A stretch of DNA of 56,162 bases from an uncultured Verrucomicrobiota bacterium (GTDB taxonomy: Bacteria > Verrucomicrobiota > Verrucomicrobiia > Verrucomicrobiales > DEV007). Positions 44,245 through 53,868 of the stretch are shown here, piece by piece; positions within the stretch are counted from its first letter, which is position 1, and each line of letters opens with the position of its first letter. Below the pieces are notes generated by a model. It saw only the letters and a list, made by a program, of their open reading frames with translations. It had not been told where the DNA came from and searched no databases. The DNA lies in the NCBI GenBank assembly GCA_902589825.1, contig CACIUL010000016.1:1-56162 (forward strand). Direction: 5' to 3'. The position numbers were made by a program, and so were the translations under genes.

Positions 44245-44886
44245 ATGGCATTCACAACTTTTAAAGGAAAGAAGTCTTTCACAATAACCACACTTATTGT
44301 CCTCTGCTTTTTTCTGACCGGGTGTGAAATTGATTGGAGTGCACCCAGTCTCTTTGGGCTCCCTTTGGGCGTTGTTATGTTCGCGTTCTGGATATTAATG
44401 ATGCTCAACCAGAATCAAAATTCCGGAAACCAAGAAAATCCTCCGCCCAAGGAAAGCAACTCCAATGCGACATCATACAGGTCGCCTAACTTAACCCGGT
44501 GTAGAACCTGTAAAAAAGATGTGAGCAGAAATGCCCAGTCTTGCCCTTACTGCGGGGAACCCAACTTTGACGCCACGAAAACCACATCGCAGAAAAAGGC
44601 GGAAAACAGGAAAGCCGGTGAAGCGATGAGAGCACAAATGCTACTGCAGGAAGAGTCATCGAGGGTAAGGATTGGTGCAACTCGAAGTCCCGAGATAAAT
44701 ATCCCCAGCCCTCCCCGGGAAATCCCAAGGTATTACTATTATGATGAACGTTCCGGTAATGTGATTGGACCTCATTCTCAAACTGAACTGGCAAGGTTCC
44801 GGTTTGAAAACCGATTGCATGACGAAACCAAGGTGGCGAAGGAGGGTACTCAGCAGTGGCAACCTTATCGCTCAATTTTCGGGTAA
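44245..44886 (+). CDS. membrane protein with zinc ribbon and GYF_2 domain
   Basis: The 213-residue protein has a signal-like N-terminus ending FFLTGC (Cys27, lipobox) and a second hydrophobic segment at about 38-54. A zinc ribbon with CRTC and CPYC (C86, C89, C100, C103) follows. A C-terminal GYF_2-like domain has YYYYDERSGNVIGPHSQTE and FENRLHDETKVAKEGTQQWQP. GYF_2 binds proline-rich or membrane-related partners. The gene is A- and T-rich compared with its surroundings. Zinc ribbons are normally cytosolic, so the lipobox may be a coincidence and the protein may have two helices instead. Confidence 0.75.
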   Translation: MAFTTFKGKKSFTITTLIVLCFFLTGCEIDWSAPSLFGLPLGVVMFAFWILMMLNQNQNSGNQENPPPKESNSNATSYRSPNLTRCRTCKKDVSRNAQSCPYCGEPNFDATKTTSQKKAENRKAGEAMRAQMLLQEESSRVRIGATRSPEINIPSPPREIPRYYYYDERSGNVIGPHSQTELARFRFENRLHDETKVAKEGTQQWQPYRSIFG

Positions 44887-45023
44887 ATATCATTCATTTC
44901 CATAGGCAATCCGCCCTTACTGAAATTATCTGGAAATAAATCCGTGGCAGCTGTTCTTGACGCGGGCGAAAGAAAAAAGCAACTTGTTATAGCGTGCTTT
45001 TCCCAGATAGAGAACCGGCATCA

Positions 45024-47000
45024 ATGCTGCTTGCAGCCATTATCGGCTGCCTGCTCCTGCAGTCGGTGCCACTGCCTGCCGGGGATAAGGATGCCGAACC
45101 CGGGGAAAGCGGCAGGCTCTGGGCGCTGGAACCGCTCGTATTACCCAAAAATCCGGAGGTCCAAAAAACCAGCTGGCCAAGAGTATCGATTGATTATTTT
45201 ATCCTGGAAAAAATTGAGCAGGCCGAACTGGCTCCCACACGGCAGGCTGAGAAGAGAACCCTCGCGCGCCGTGCCTATCTGGACCTGCATGGCCTCCCGC
45301 CGACAACCGCACAGCTAAAGACCTTCCTTGAAGACCGGCAACCTGATGCCTGGCAAAGGCTCATCGACAAGCTGCTCGCTTCACCGCGCTACGGCGAACG
45401 CTGGGGCAGGCACTGGCTGGATGTCGCCCGCTACGCTGATTCCAACGGCATGGATGAGGATATTGTCCATCCCGTGGCCTTTCGCTACCGCGACTATGTC
45501 ATTGACTCCTTCAATGATGACAAGCCCTTCGACCGGTTCATTGTTGAACAACTGGCCGGCGACCTGATGCCTTCCGGCAACCTTGCCCAAAAACGTTCAC
45601 AGACCCTTGGTGTCGGTTTTCTCTCGGTCGGTCCCAAGATGCTCGCCTGTGATGATCCTGACAAGATGCGCCGCGACATCGTCGATGAGCAGATTGACAC
45701 CACCGGCAGGGCCTTCATGGGCATGACATTTGGTTGCGCCAGGTGCCATGACCACAAGTTTGACCCGGTTTCCATTGAGGACTACTACGGCCTTGCGGGA
45801 ATCTTCATGTCGACTAAGACACTCACCAAATACAGTGTCGTGGCCCGCTTCCACCAACACGACCTCTCAGAGGAAGAGCACGCCAGGATGCGCAGAGAAA
45901 TTGCAGACCTGGAAAAACGCAAGGCGGACAAGACGACACCCGAGGAGGAAAAAAAACAGATCAGCAGCAAAGTCGGGCAGCTCCGCAAGGATCTCCCGCC
46001 TGTCTTTGAGGTCATGGGAGTCACCGAATACCCCGCGAAGGATGCCAAAGTTCACCTGCGCGGCGACTACCTGACCCTTGGCGAGCTCATCCCGCGAAGG
46101 ATGCCGGCGGCCATTGCCGGCAAAAGGCAACCGGATATTCCCGCCGACCAAAGCGGCAGGCTGCAACTGGCACAATGGATCGCCTCCCAGGACAATCCCC
46201 TCACCGCGAGGGTCATTGCAAACCGCATATGGCACTGGCATTTTGGCCGGGGCATTGTCACCACGCCTGATAATTTCGGCCATCTGGGTCAACAGCCCAG
46301 TCATCCCGCACTGCTCGACCACCTGGCATCATCCTTCATTGATTCAGGATGGTCCATCAAGCAATTGCATCGCCTCATCATGAACTCGGCAACCTACCGG
46401 CAATCATCCCTTGCCGAAACCCAACTGAAGCAAACCGATCCTGAGAACGCGCTCTTTGCCCGCTGGAAACCGCGCCGGGTTGAGTCCGAGGTGCTGCGCG
46501 ACTCGATCCTGTTCAAGTCAAACCGCCTCGACCTGACAATGGGAGGGTCGATGTTAAAGGAGCAGAACCACAAATACGTAGACCGCGGCAAGCAAAAGGA
46601 ATATATAAAGAGTATGCGCCGAACCATCTATCTACCGGTCTTGCGCAGTTCAGGCTATGACGGGCAAAAGGCCTTTGATTTTCCGGATCCCGCGGTAATT
46701 ACCGGCAAGCGCAACGTGTCCTCGGTCACGCCGCAGGCACTCTACCTGATGAACAGCGAACTGGTCCATGAATCCTCCTCGGCACTGGCCGGTATCATGC
46801 TTGAAGACACCCGCGAGATGGGCAGCAAGCAGCGCACCTCATGGCTGATCATGCACCTGATGGGAAGGGAAGCCACCACATCAGAGCAGGACAGGGGCCA
46901 GAGTTTTGCAGCTAATTACGGCAAGGATGAAGAAACTGCCGCATGGGCAGCGTTTTCAAGGGCTCTTTTTGCCACCAACGAATTCCTGTACATCCAATAA
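45024..47000 (+). CDS. DUF1549-DUF1553 domain protein, secreted
   Basis: The 658-residue exported protein has a signal peptide (1-20), DUF1549 with the heme-like motif CARCHDHKFDP (C238, C241, H242), a charged coiled stretch (EEEHARMRREIADLEKRK), and DUF1553 (RVIANRIWHWHFGRGI, RRTIYLPVLRSSGYD). Unlike the first copy it has no PSCyt1 or LamG part. The frame extends 10 codons to a GTG (44994); the ATG fits the signal peptide. The DUF1501 partner follows by ten bases, so the two are an operon. Confidence 0.92.
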   Translation: MLLAAIIGCLLLQSVPLPAGDKDAEPGESGRLWALEPLVLPKNPEVQKTSWPRVSIDYFILEKIEQAELAPTRQAEKRTLARRAYLDLHGLPPTTAQLKTFLEDRQPDAWQRLIDKLLASPRYGERWGRHWLDVARYADSNGMDEDIVHPVAFRYRDYVIDSFNDDKPFDRFIVEQLAGDLMPSGNLAQKRSQTLGVGFLSVGPKMLACDDPDKMRRDIVDEQIDTTGRAFMGMTFGCARCHDHKFDPVSIEDYYGLAGIFMSTKTLTKYSVVARFHQHDLSEEEHARMRREIADLEKRKADKTTPEEEKKQISSKVGQLRKDLPPVFEVMGVTEYPAKDAKVHLRGDYLTLGELIPRRMPAAIAGKRQPDIPADQSGRLQLAQWIASQDNPLTARVIANRIWHWHFGRGIVTTPDNFGHLGQQPSHPALLDHLASSFIDSGWSIKQLHRLIMNSATYRQSSLAETQLKQTDPENALFARWKPRRVESEVLRDSILFKSNRLDLTMGGSMLKEQNHKYVDRGKQKEYIKSMRRTIYLPVLRSSGYDGQKAFDFPDPAVITGKRNVSSVTPQALYLMNSELVHESSSALAGIMLEDTREMGSKQRTSWLIMHLMGREATTSEQDRGQSFAANYGKDEETAAWAAFSRALFATNEFLYIQ

Positions 47001-47010
47001 TTTTTAATTG

Positions 47011-48396
47011 ATGAATCTCTGTTCAAACCGCCAACCTGCCCCCACCTCACGCCGTGCCATGCTGCAGCAGGCAGGCACGGGATTCGGCGCGCTTGCCCTC
47101 AATGCCATGCTGACAGGCAATGGCCTGGCCGCAAGCAAGCCCGCCCCAACAACGGCCCGTGCCAAGCGGGTCATCTTCGTCTTCATGCATGGTGGACCCT
47201 CCAGCGTCGACCTCTTTGATCCCAAGCCCCTGCTCAAGCGGGATGCAGGCAAACCGCTACCCTTCAAGGAACCTCGCATCGTCTCACACAAGACCGGAAA
47301 CCTCCTCCCCTCGCCATGGCAATTCTCCAGGCATGGCCAGAGTGGTGCACCGGTCAGCGAACTGCTTCCCCACATCGGGTCAATCGCCGACGATCTCTGC
47401 TTCATTCGCTCCATGCACTGCTCAAACTCACGGCACGGCGGGGCTCTCCTTGAGCTGCACACCGGGTCTGATACCTTCACCAGGCCGGCCATGGGCGCCT
47501 GGATCAACTATGGGCTGGGCAGCGAGAATGAGAACCTGCCCGGGTTCATCACCATCAACCCGAGTGGCAGCCACGGCGGGGCGGGCGCCTGGTCCCCGGC
47601 TTTTCTACCCGCCCGGCATGGCGGCACGCGTATCAGCGGAAGTGGCGCCGAAATGAAAATTCCCTTCATTGAAAGCCCAATCAGCAAGCGCAAGCGGCAG
47701 TTACAGGAGATTGATCTCATCAAGGCCTTCAACAGGGATCACCTGGCAACTCACGGGACCGACAGCGAACTGGAATCACGCATCGCCTCCTATGAGCTTG
47801 CCTTCCGTATGCAGATGGAGGTTCCCGGCATCCAGGACCTGTCCAATGAACCCACCCACATCAAAAAAATGTACGGGGCTGACCAGGCACCCACCAAGGG
47901 CTTCGCCGAACAATGCATGATGGCACGCCGCTTCAGCGAGGCCGGTGTGCGCTTTGTGCAGATCACGCACCGATACTGGGATTCACACTCCAACCTGCGC
48001 AAGGAGCACAAGAAGCTCTCCGCCGAGATGGACAAGCCGGTCGCCGCTCTGATTACTGACCTGAAGCAACGCGGACTCCTCGAGGACACCCTCGTCCTTT
48101 GGGGAAGCGAGTTCGGACGCACACCCACCGCCCAGGGCAATGACGGCAGGGATCACAACCCACACGGTTTTACGATGTTCATGGCAGGGGGAGGAACCAG
48201 GCCGGGCATACAATACGGTTCCACCGATGATTACGGCTACTACGCACAGGATCAGCCGGTCCACTTCCACGACCTGCATGCCACCATCCTGCACCTGCTG
48301 GGCATCGATCACGAGCAACTTACCTACCGCTACGCAGGACGGGACTTCCGCCTCACTGATGTACACGGGCATGTGGTAAACGGCATTATCGCCTAG
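47011..48396 (+). CDS. DUF1501 domain protein
   Basis: The 461-residue protein has a Tat-like signal (SRRAMLQQAGTGFGA), RVIFVFMHGGPSSVDLFD, GSEFGRTPTAQGNDGRDHNPHG and the ending GIDHEQLTYRYAGRDFRLTD, all typical of DUF1501. It closely resembles the copy at 1164-2600, ending included. A TTG three bases upstream is in frame but the ATG is preferred. It follows its DUF1549/DUF1553 partner by ten bases; a hairpin after its stop at 48402 may end the operon. Confidence 0.93.
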   Translation: MNLCSNRQPAPTSRRAMLQQAGTGFGALALNAMLTGNGLAASKPAPTTARAKRVIFVFMHGGPSSVDLFDPKPLLKRDAGKPLPFKEPRIVSHKTGNLLPSPWQFSRHGQSGAPVSELLPHIGSIADDLCFIRSMHCSNSRHGGALLELHTGSDTFTRPAMGAWINYGLGSENENLPGFITINPSGSHGGAGAWSPAFLPARHGGTRISGSGAEMKIPFIESPISKRKRQLQEIDLIKAFNRDHLATHGTDSELESRIASYELAFRMQMEVPGIQDLSNEPTHIKKMYGADQAPTKGFAEQCMMARRFSEAGVRFVQITHRYWDSHSNLRKEHKKLSAEMDKPVAALITDLKQRGLLEDTLVLWGSEFGRTPTAQGNDGRDHNPHGFTMFMAGGGTRPGIQYGSTDDYGYYAQDQPVHFHDLHATILHLLGIDHEQLTYRYAGRDFRLTDVHGHVVNGIIA

Positions 48397-48401
48397 ATAC
48401 A

Positions 48402-48448
48402 AGGGCAGGCTAACCCGGCCGATTTTCCCGAACCTCTGTTACTGCCCT
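48402..48448 (+). terminator. hairpin after the second DUF1501 operon
   Basis: AGGGCAG (48402-48408) and TAAC (48411-48414) pair with GTTA (48438-48441) and CTGCCCT (48442-48448), with two unpaired bases. The stem totals 11 pairs. No long U-run follows directly, so this is a plausible rather than certain terminator. Confidence 0.45.
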
Positions 48449-48525
48449 GCCATGGGGGAGGTTTGTTTTGAGTCACAAGCAAAATTGCGGTTTACTTGCC
48501 ACTGCACAAAATAAAAACGCAACCA

Positions 48526-49707
48526 ATGAAAAGAGTATTTATCTCAATCCTGACCATCTCAATGAGCCTTGTTCTTGGTGGCCTGGTATGCCAGGCAGAG
48601 GACGGACTGCTTTTCCGCAAGGACATCTTCAGCAGGCACCAGGACGGCTATCACACGTATCGAATTCCCACCATGGTGATCACCGCCAAGGGAACCGTGT
48701 TGCTCTTCTGTGAGGGAAGGAAGAAAAGCCGCAGAGATCATGGTGATGTCGACCTGCTCTTAAGGCGCAGCGAGGACGGTGGAAAAACCTGGCTGAAAAC
48801 CACCCTCATCCACGAGGAGGGCGGAGACGCCCCAATCCGCGTGGGCAATCCCTGCCCGATCATTGCAAGTGACGGTAAAACCGTGCACCTGCTCTTTACC
48901 AGAAACGGGCCGGACTGCTTTTTCCATACCATGAGCACTGATGAGGGAAAGACCTGGTCACCCCTGAAAGCCACCTCGGACGATCCCAAGGCAAAAGAAT
49001 ACAGGAAGGACAACTTTCTGGCGGACTTCGGCGGATCGCCCGTCGGTGTCGGGGCGGGACCGGTTCACGGGATCCACACCAGCAAGGGCCGCCTCGTTGC
49101 CCCCTCCTACGTTGGGCACAAGGTGGATGGCAAGGGCCGGGGGCAGTCCTGTATCATCTACTCCGACGACGCTGGAAAAACCTGGAAGATAGGCGGAGCC
49201 ATTCCCTGGGTGCCGGAATTCCGGCACGGTGAGTGCACCATCGTGGAGCGCAGTGACGGTTCACTGCTCATGAACATGCGCACATCGGCTCCGGGGGTCT
49301 ATTCCTTCGGTTACCGCCTTACTTCGATCAGCAAGGACCAGGGCATGACCTGGTCCAAGCCCGTGGTGGACAAGAACCTGCCCTGTCCCGCCTGCCAGGC
49401 CAGCATGATCAGGTATACCGATCAGGAGATTCTCTTCCTCAATCCCGCCGTCAATCATCATGGTGGGTTCTCAATCTGGAGCCGGAAGAATTTGACCCTG
49501 CGCCTAAGCCGTGATGAGGGAAAAAGCTGGGTGAAAAGCCGCATTCTCAACAAGGGGCTTTCCGGTTATTCCGATATGGCAATAAACGCTGAAGGCCACA
49601 TCCTCTGCATCTTCGAGAACGGGGAGAGGGATTACTGTGAGAAGATCACCATCGCCTGCGTGGAGAAAAGCTGGCTTTTTGCAGGGCAGAATGCCGGGGA
49701 AAAATAA
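48526..49707 (+). CDS. exo-sialidase (GH33-like BNR propeller), secreted
   Basis: The 393-residue exported enzyme releases terminal sialic acid. A signal peptide is followed by HTYRIPTMVI (the YRIP motif with the first arginine), CEGRKKS and five Asp boxes: SEDGGKTW, STDEGKTW, SDDAGKTW, SKDQGMTW and SRDEGKSW. These six-bladed propeller marks fit GH33. The frame runs ten codons further upstream, but the ATG at 48526 begins the signal peptide. It lies between two DUF1549/1553-DUF1501 pairs, which suggests they act on the same class of glycan. Confidence 0.9.
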   Translation: MKRVFISILTISMSLVLGGLVCQAEDGLLFRKDIFSRHQDGYHTYRIPTMVITAKGTVLLFCEGRKKSRRDHGDVDLLLRRSEDGGKTWLKTTLIHEEGGDAPIRVGNPCPIIASDGKTVHLLFTRNGPDCFFHTMSTDEGKTWSPLKATSDDPKAKEYRKDNFLADFGGSPVGVGAGPVHGIHTSKGRLVAPSYVGHKVDGKGRGQSCIIYSDDAGKTWKIGGAIPWVPEFRHGECTIVERSDGSLLMNMRTSAPGVYSFGYRLTSISKDQGMTWSKPVVDKNLPCPACQASMIRYTDQEILFLNPAVNHHGGFSIWSRKNLTLRLSRDEGKSWVKSRILNKGLSGYSDMAINAEGHILCIFENGERDYCEKITIACVEKSWLFAGQNAGEK

Positions 49708-49753
49708 AGGCCAACAAACGACACTTCCATGGGGAAATTGTGTGTTTTTGCGT

Positions 49754-49759
49754 TATAAT
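49754..49759 (+). promoter_or_regulatory. candidate -10 element for the third DUF1549/1553 operon
   Basis: CGTTATAAT ends 26 bases before the ATG at 49786, the same nine bases as before the ThuA-like gene at 2674-2682. No clear -35 element is seen at the normal spacing. Confidence 0.4.
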
Positions 49760-49785
49760 AGGTTATCAAAGGTAGTTTATAAGAG

Positions 49786-51771
49786 ATGCGAGTCATTGCC
49801 CCCACAATCTTCGCCTTGGCACTGCTGAGCGCAGTGGTCATTTCTGCCCCAAGGGCAGAATTAATCAATGAGGCCACCTCAAGGATCAATGCCGCGGTTG
49901 ATTCCGGGCTGGCAAAGGCCAAGACCGCCTACAATGTCGGACTCAATGACCACCTCTTCGTCCGCCGGGTCTACACGGACCTTGCCGGACGCATCCCCAC
50001 CCGTGATGAAGTCCAGAAATTTGTCAATTCCGCGAGTGTCGACAAGCGCAATCAACTCATCGACAGGCTGCTGAACTCGGAGGATTTCGTCAGTAACACC
50101 TACAACTGGATTGCCGACCTGTTGCGCATCCAGAGCCAGATTCCCGGCACCAAGCTGCGCACTGATGCCTTCAGCTTCTGGCTCAAGCAGCAACTGAAGT
50201 CCAACCGCCCCTTTGACCGGATGGTGCACGAGATGGTCACCGCCGAGGGACGCATATGGGACAACCCCGCGACCGGATACCACCTGCGCGACAACGGCAT
50301 GAAGCTTGATCATGTTAGCTATATGACCAAGGCGTTCCTGGGCACGGATATTTCATGTGCTCAATGCCACGACGCACCATTCCATGACTGGACACAGTTT
50401 GAATATTACGAGCTGACCTCATTCCTCGCCAAGATGGACACCCGTGAAAACCTGCAAAAGCGCCCAACCAAGCCGCGCAAGAGCAAGGGCAAGACGATTC
50501 CCGCCAAGAAAGACCCCAAGAGCCTTTATCTCAATCGCAACCAGGCCCGCGAATACCTGGCCAAAAAACACAAGATCAACACCTCTAACGAGAAAGGACA
50601 ACAGCAACTGCGGCGCCTTGCCAACCGCTTCAACCGTGCCTACCGCGAGATCGTTGCCGCCAACGAGCTGGTCGTGCACTCCGATCCAAAGGGTGTCCTC
50701 AAGCTTCCAGAAACCTACGAATATGATGACGCCAAACCCGGACAGGTGATCAAGCCCAGGGCCATCTTTGGCAGCGAGACCAAGTCGCGCGCAAAAAATG
50801 ATCGCACACGCTTTGCCAACTGGCTGATTTCACGCAACAACCCGCGCTTCAGCATCAACCTTGGCAACCGCCTTTGGCAACGCTACCTGGGGCGTGGTGC
50901 CGCCGAACCCCTGCATGATATGCCGGAACCTGAACACTGGGACAATCCCGAGCTTGTGCGCACCCTCCAGGGAACCGTACTGGCCCTTAATTACGACCTG
51001 CGGGCCATTACCAAGGCCATTGTCTCCTCAAAAGCCTACTCGGCACTGGCCTCAACGAACTCAGTGAAGCTCAGTGACCCCTATTTTTTCCCTGGACCCG
51101 TCCTGCGCCGCATGAACGCAGAGCAGATATGGGATTCCCTGCTCACCCTGATGGTCGAGGACCCCTTCGCCTATCGCCGCACCGCCGGAAAGGCCTACAA
51201 TGATATCATCAACATGATGGACACAGGCGCGGTTCCAATCGCCGAGTTCGTCAGGATCGCCGAGCGCTATAGCGCCTACCGGCCGGACAATGAGTTGATT
51301 GACCGCAACGGCAAGCCGGTCAATGCAAAGATCAACAGCAAGTCCAAGAAGGATGGAGAGGAAATGATGATGATGCGGGATGCAAGGCGCAACCGCATGA
51401 TCCTTGCCCGGGCAAGCGAGCTTCCCCAGCCTGCACCCCAGGGCCACTTCCTGCGCGACTTCGGGCAGTCGAGCCGCAACTTCCTTGTCGATGCAGCGAC
51501 CCTTGAAGGATCAGTCCCACAAGTAATGGAGCTGATGAACGGGGCAGCCACCCAGATCCTCGCCAACCGCAACTCCCTGATCTTCCAGAAGATGAAGGCC
51601 GAGAAAGACCCACTCAAGCGGGCCGATATTGTTTTCCTCAGTATTCTCAGCCGCAAGATGACCCCCAAGGAGCAAGCCATGATCGTGCAGGAACTCAAGC
51701 GCGGTGATGCCGCCCTGACCGACCTGATTTGGGCACTGCTCAACACCCCTGAATTTCTCTTTATCAAGTAA
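49786..51771 (+). CDS. DUF1549-DUF1553 domain protein, secreted
   Basis: The 661-residue exported protein has a signal peptide (1-24), DUF1549 with CAQCHDAPFHDWTQFEYY (C191, C194, H195), a long basic linker rich in lysine (RPTKPRKSKGKTIPAKK), and a DUF1553 part with GNRLWQRYLGRGAAEP. It is more divergent than the other two copies: RNLA-type arginines replace parts of DUF1553, and the methionine-rich EEMMMMRDARRNR is unusual. The DUF1501 gene starts 24 bases after its stop. Confidence 0.92.
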   Translation: MRVIAPTIFALALLSAVVISAPRAELINEATSRINAAVDSGLAKAKTAYNVGLNDHLFVRRVYTDLAGRIPTRDEVQKFVNSASVDKRNQLIDRLLNSEDFVSNTYNWIADLLRIQSQIPGTKLRTDAFSFWLKQQLKSNRPFDRMVHEMVTAEGRIWDNPATGYHLRDNGMKLDHVSYMTKAFLGTDISCAQCHDAPFHDWTQFEYYELTSFLAKMDTRENLQKRPTKPRKSKGKTIPAKKDPKSLYLNRNQAREYLAKKHKINTSNEKGQQQLRRLANRFNRAYREIVAANELVVHSDPKGVLKLPETYEYDDAKPGQVIKPRAIFGSETKSRAKNDRTRFANWLISRNNPRFSINLGNRLWQRYLGRGAAEPLHDMPEPEHWDNPELVRTLQGTVLALNYDLRAITKAIVSSKAYSALASTNSVKLSDPYFFPGPVLRRMNAEQIWDSLLTLMVEDPFAYRRTAGKAYNDIINMMDTGAVPIAEFVRIAERYSAYRPDNELIDRNGKPVNAKINSKSKKDGEEMMMMRDARRNRMILARASELPQPAPQGHFLRDFGQSSRNFLVDAATLEGSVPQVMELMNGAATQILANRNSLIFQKMKAEKDPLKRADIVFLSILSRKMTPKEQAMIVQELKRGDAALTDLIWALLNTPEFLFIK

Positions 51772-51794
51772 TCCCCCACCCTTCGTATATCAAA

Positions 51795-53078
51795 ATGAAA
51801 CAATTCGCCCGCCACCTTGATCAACTCGAACGCCGGGATTTCCTCGCTGGCGTTGCCAAGCTCTCGCTCGGGGTAAGCATCCTCCCGGAATTTGTCGGCA
51901 GGACAAGGGCCGCAGCCAATAGCCCGGGCAAGGGTGCTCCGGCAACGGCCAAGAACATCATCTTTGTCTACATGGCCGGCGGCATGCCTCACGTCGACAC
52001 CTTTGACCCGAAAACAGATTCCGAGGTCAAGGGACAGTCCTCACCCATAAAGACCAAGACCCCTGGTGTGCAGGTTTCCAACTTCCTGCCTGCATTAGCC
52101 AAGCAAACCGACAAGCTGGCCATCATTCGCAGCATGAGTACTAAGACCGGGGACCATGCAGGCGGCAACTACCTGATGCACACGGCATTCAAGCGGCGCA
52201 GCGGCACCAGTCACCCACAACTGGGTTCCTGGGCACAGCATTTCCTAGGGCGGCCATCAAAAAGCATGCCGGCAAGTGTGATCGTAAGCGGCGGCAATCC
52301 TGGTCCCGGTTTTTTCCCCCCGGACCACAGTCCCTTCCCCATCGGCGACCCGAACAAGGGGATCCGTGACCTCCTGCCAAAAATTGACCCCAAAACATTC
52401 AATAACCGGATCACCCTGGCCAGGAAGTTCGGTCGGGCCTTTGAGGAACGTTTTCCAACCGGCAACGTTAAGGCTTACTCACAATTCTACGACGAGACAG
52501 TGAAGTTCTTTGACTCCAGTACTGTCAATGCATTCGACATCAACAAGGAACCGCGTGCTATCAGGGAACGCTATGGTGAGAGCAAGTTTGCCCGGGGATT
52601 ATTGCTGGCGCGCCGCCTTGTTGAACACAACGTGCGCTACGTTGAAGTCCAGCTGGGCGGCTGGGACCAGATGCATAATGGCCTGGAGGCAGGGCAGAGG
52701 AAGTCCGCTGAACTTGATGCCCCGTTTGCAGCCCTGCTCTCAGACCTTGATGCCAAGGGACTGCTCGAGGAAACCATGGTGGTACTGACCACGGAATTCG
52801 GGCGCACCCCGAAGATCAGCAATCGCGGTGGACGCAATCATTTTCCAAAAGCTTTTTCTGCAGTATTGGCAGGCGGGGGTGTAAACGGCGGACAGTTCAT
52901 TGGCCAGACAGATGCCAAGGCCAGCACAATCAAGGGTGAGAAGTTCGGCCCAGAGGATCTGCACAAGACCATTGCCCATGCCCTCGGTTTGCCGATTGAT
53001 GAGCGCATCCACGGCTCCGGCGGCAGGCCGTTCTTTGTCGGTAACCGCGGCAAGGTGATCCGGCAGGCTTTCAGCTAG
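51795..53078 (+). CDS. DUF1501 domain protein
   Basis: The 427-residue protein has an ERRDFLAGVAK Tat-type signal, IIFVYMAGGMPHVDTFDPK, TTEFGRTPKISNRGGRNHFPK and AVLAGGGVNGG. It is shorter than the other DUF1501 copies and ends with the sequence PFFVGNRGKVIRQAFS, lacking their RYxGRxFRLTD ending. It forms an operon with the DUF1549/1553 gene before it and converges on the EF-hand/thioredoxin-like gene with 34 bases between the stop codons. Confidence 0.93.
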   Translation: MKQFARHLDQLERRDFLAGVAKLSLGVSILPEFVGRTRAAANSPGKGAPATAKNIIFVYMAGGMPHVDTFDPKTDSEVKGQSSPIKTKTPGVQVSNFLPALAKQTDKLAIIRSMSTKTGDHAGGNYLMHTAFKRRSGTSHPQLGSWAQHFLGRPSKSMPASVIVSGGNPGPGFFPPDHSPFPIGDPNKGIRDLLPKIDPKTFNNRITLARKFGRAFEERFPTGNVKAYSQFYDETVKFFDSSTVNAFDINKEPRAIRERYGESKFARGLLLARRLVEHNVRYVEVQLGGWDQMHNGLEAGQRKSAELDAPFAALLSDLDAKGLLEETMVVLTTEFGRTPKISNRGGRNHFPKAFSAVLAGGGVNGGQFIGQTDAKASTIKGEKFGPEDLHKTIAHALGLPIDERIHGSGGRPFFVGNRGKVIRQAFS

Positions 53079-53112
53079 ATTGGATATTTTACAGCTGGCA
53101 CTTGCAGTGCCA

Positions 53113-53868
53113 TCAACGCTGCCGCCCGGCACCCGCGCGGTGGTCAATCTTCCCGTCACCATCCCGATCCTCGCCAAAGGGCATGGCCATCTGGATTCGC
53201 TTACCTGCCCTGCGCCCATCGACCACGTGCGTGCTGTATATTTTTTTCTTGGTCGTGCGGGCAAACTGAGTATTGCCTTGAGCCATCGCTGCCTTGAGTG
53301 CAGGCAATTTAACATCGAGTGGCAGTGACGCCATTACCTCACCATCCAGACCAAAGGTATCCGGCTTGATGATATAGATTCCGGGAACGGCCTTCTTAAG
53401 GGAAAGGGGGCCTTCGAGTTTCTTAAGGTCGGTTTCAAAGTCATACTGGAATCGTCCGATCATCTCATCAGACCATGCCAACGGGCGCAACCTGCTGCCG
53501 GTCGCCTTGATATCCTTATCGGGCCCGGCAATGACCACCAATACCTGCTGGTCTGCTGATGACACATTCAGGGCAAGGGCAAAGCTGTTGAAATCCGGAA
53601 CTCTGGAATCGAGGGCATTGCCCCTTGGTGAATAATCCTCAGCAATAGCCGCTAAATCTTTGAAGTGACGCGCCACTTGATGCGGCCCACGACCACTCCT
53701 GGTCAATCGTTTCTCACCATCCGGGGCAAGTATGCAGAAAGCCGTGTTCTCAAAGCGTCCCCCCAGGTGACTGCGCACGATCTCCTGATTTTCCTCACTC
53801 TCATAGGAATCAATCCGGATGCATACAAATTGACGTGTGGCGGCGATGACTTCTGGATCACTGAACAA
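53113..53868 (-). CDS. C-terminal part of the EF-hand/thioredoxin-like protein (after in-frame UGA)
   Basis: This 251-residue segment is in the same frame as the one ending at 53896 and starts, as a free frame, at a TTG. Between them lie one UGA and nine sense codons. It begins FSDPEVIAATRQFVCIRIDS, a block usual after the active-site helix of thioredoxin_7-type proteins, then RFENTAFCILAPDGEK. A last EF-hand-like DRDGDGKIDH stands near its end. It is unlikely to be made from its own TTG. Read through, the full protein would have 425-430 residues. Confidence 0.7.
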   Translation of the reverse strand: MFSDPEVIAATRQFVCIRIDSYESEENQEIVRSHLGGRFENTAFCILAPDGEKRLTRSGRGPHQVARHFKDLAAIAEDYSPRGNALDSRVPDFNSFALALNVSSADQQVLVVIAGPDKDIKATGSRLRPLAWSDEMIGRFQYDFETDLKKLEGPLSLKKAVPGIYIIKPDTFGLDGEVMASLPLDVKLPALKAAMAQGNTQFARTTKKKIYSTHVVDGRRAGKRIQMAMPFGEDRDGDGKIDHRAGAGRQR

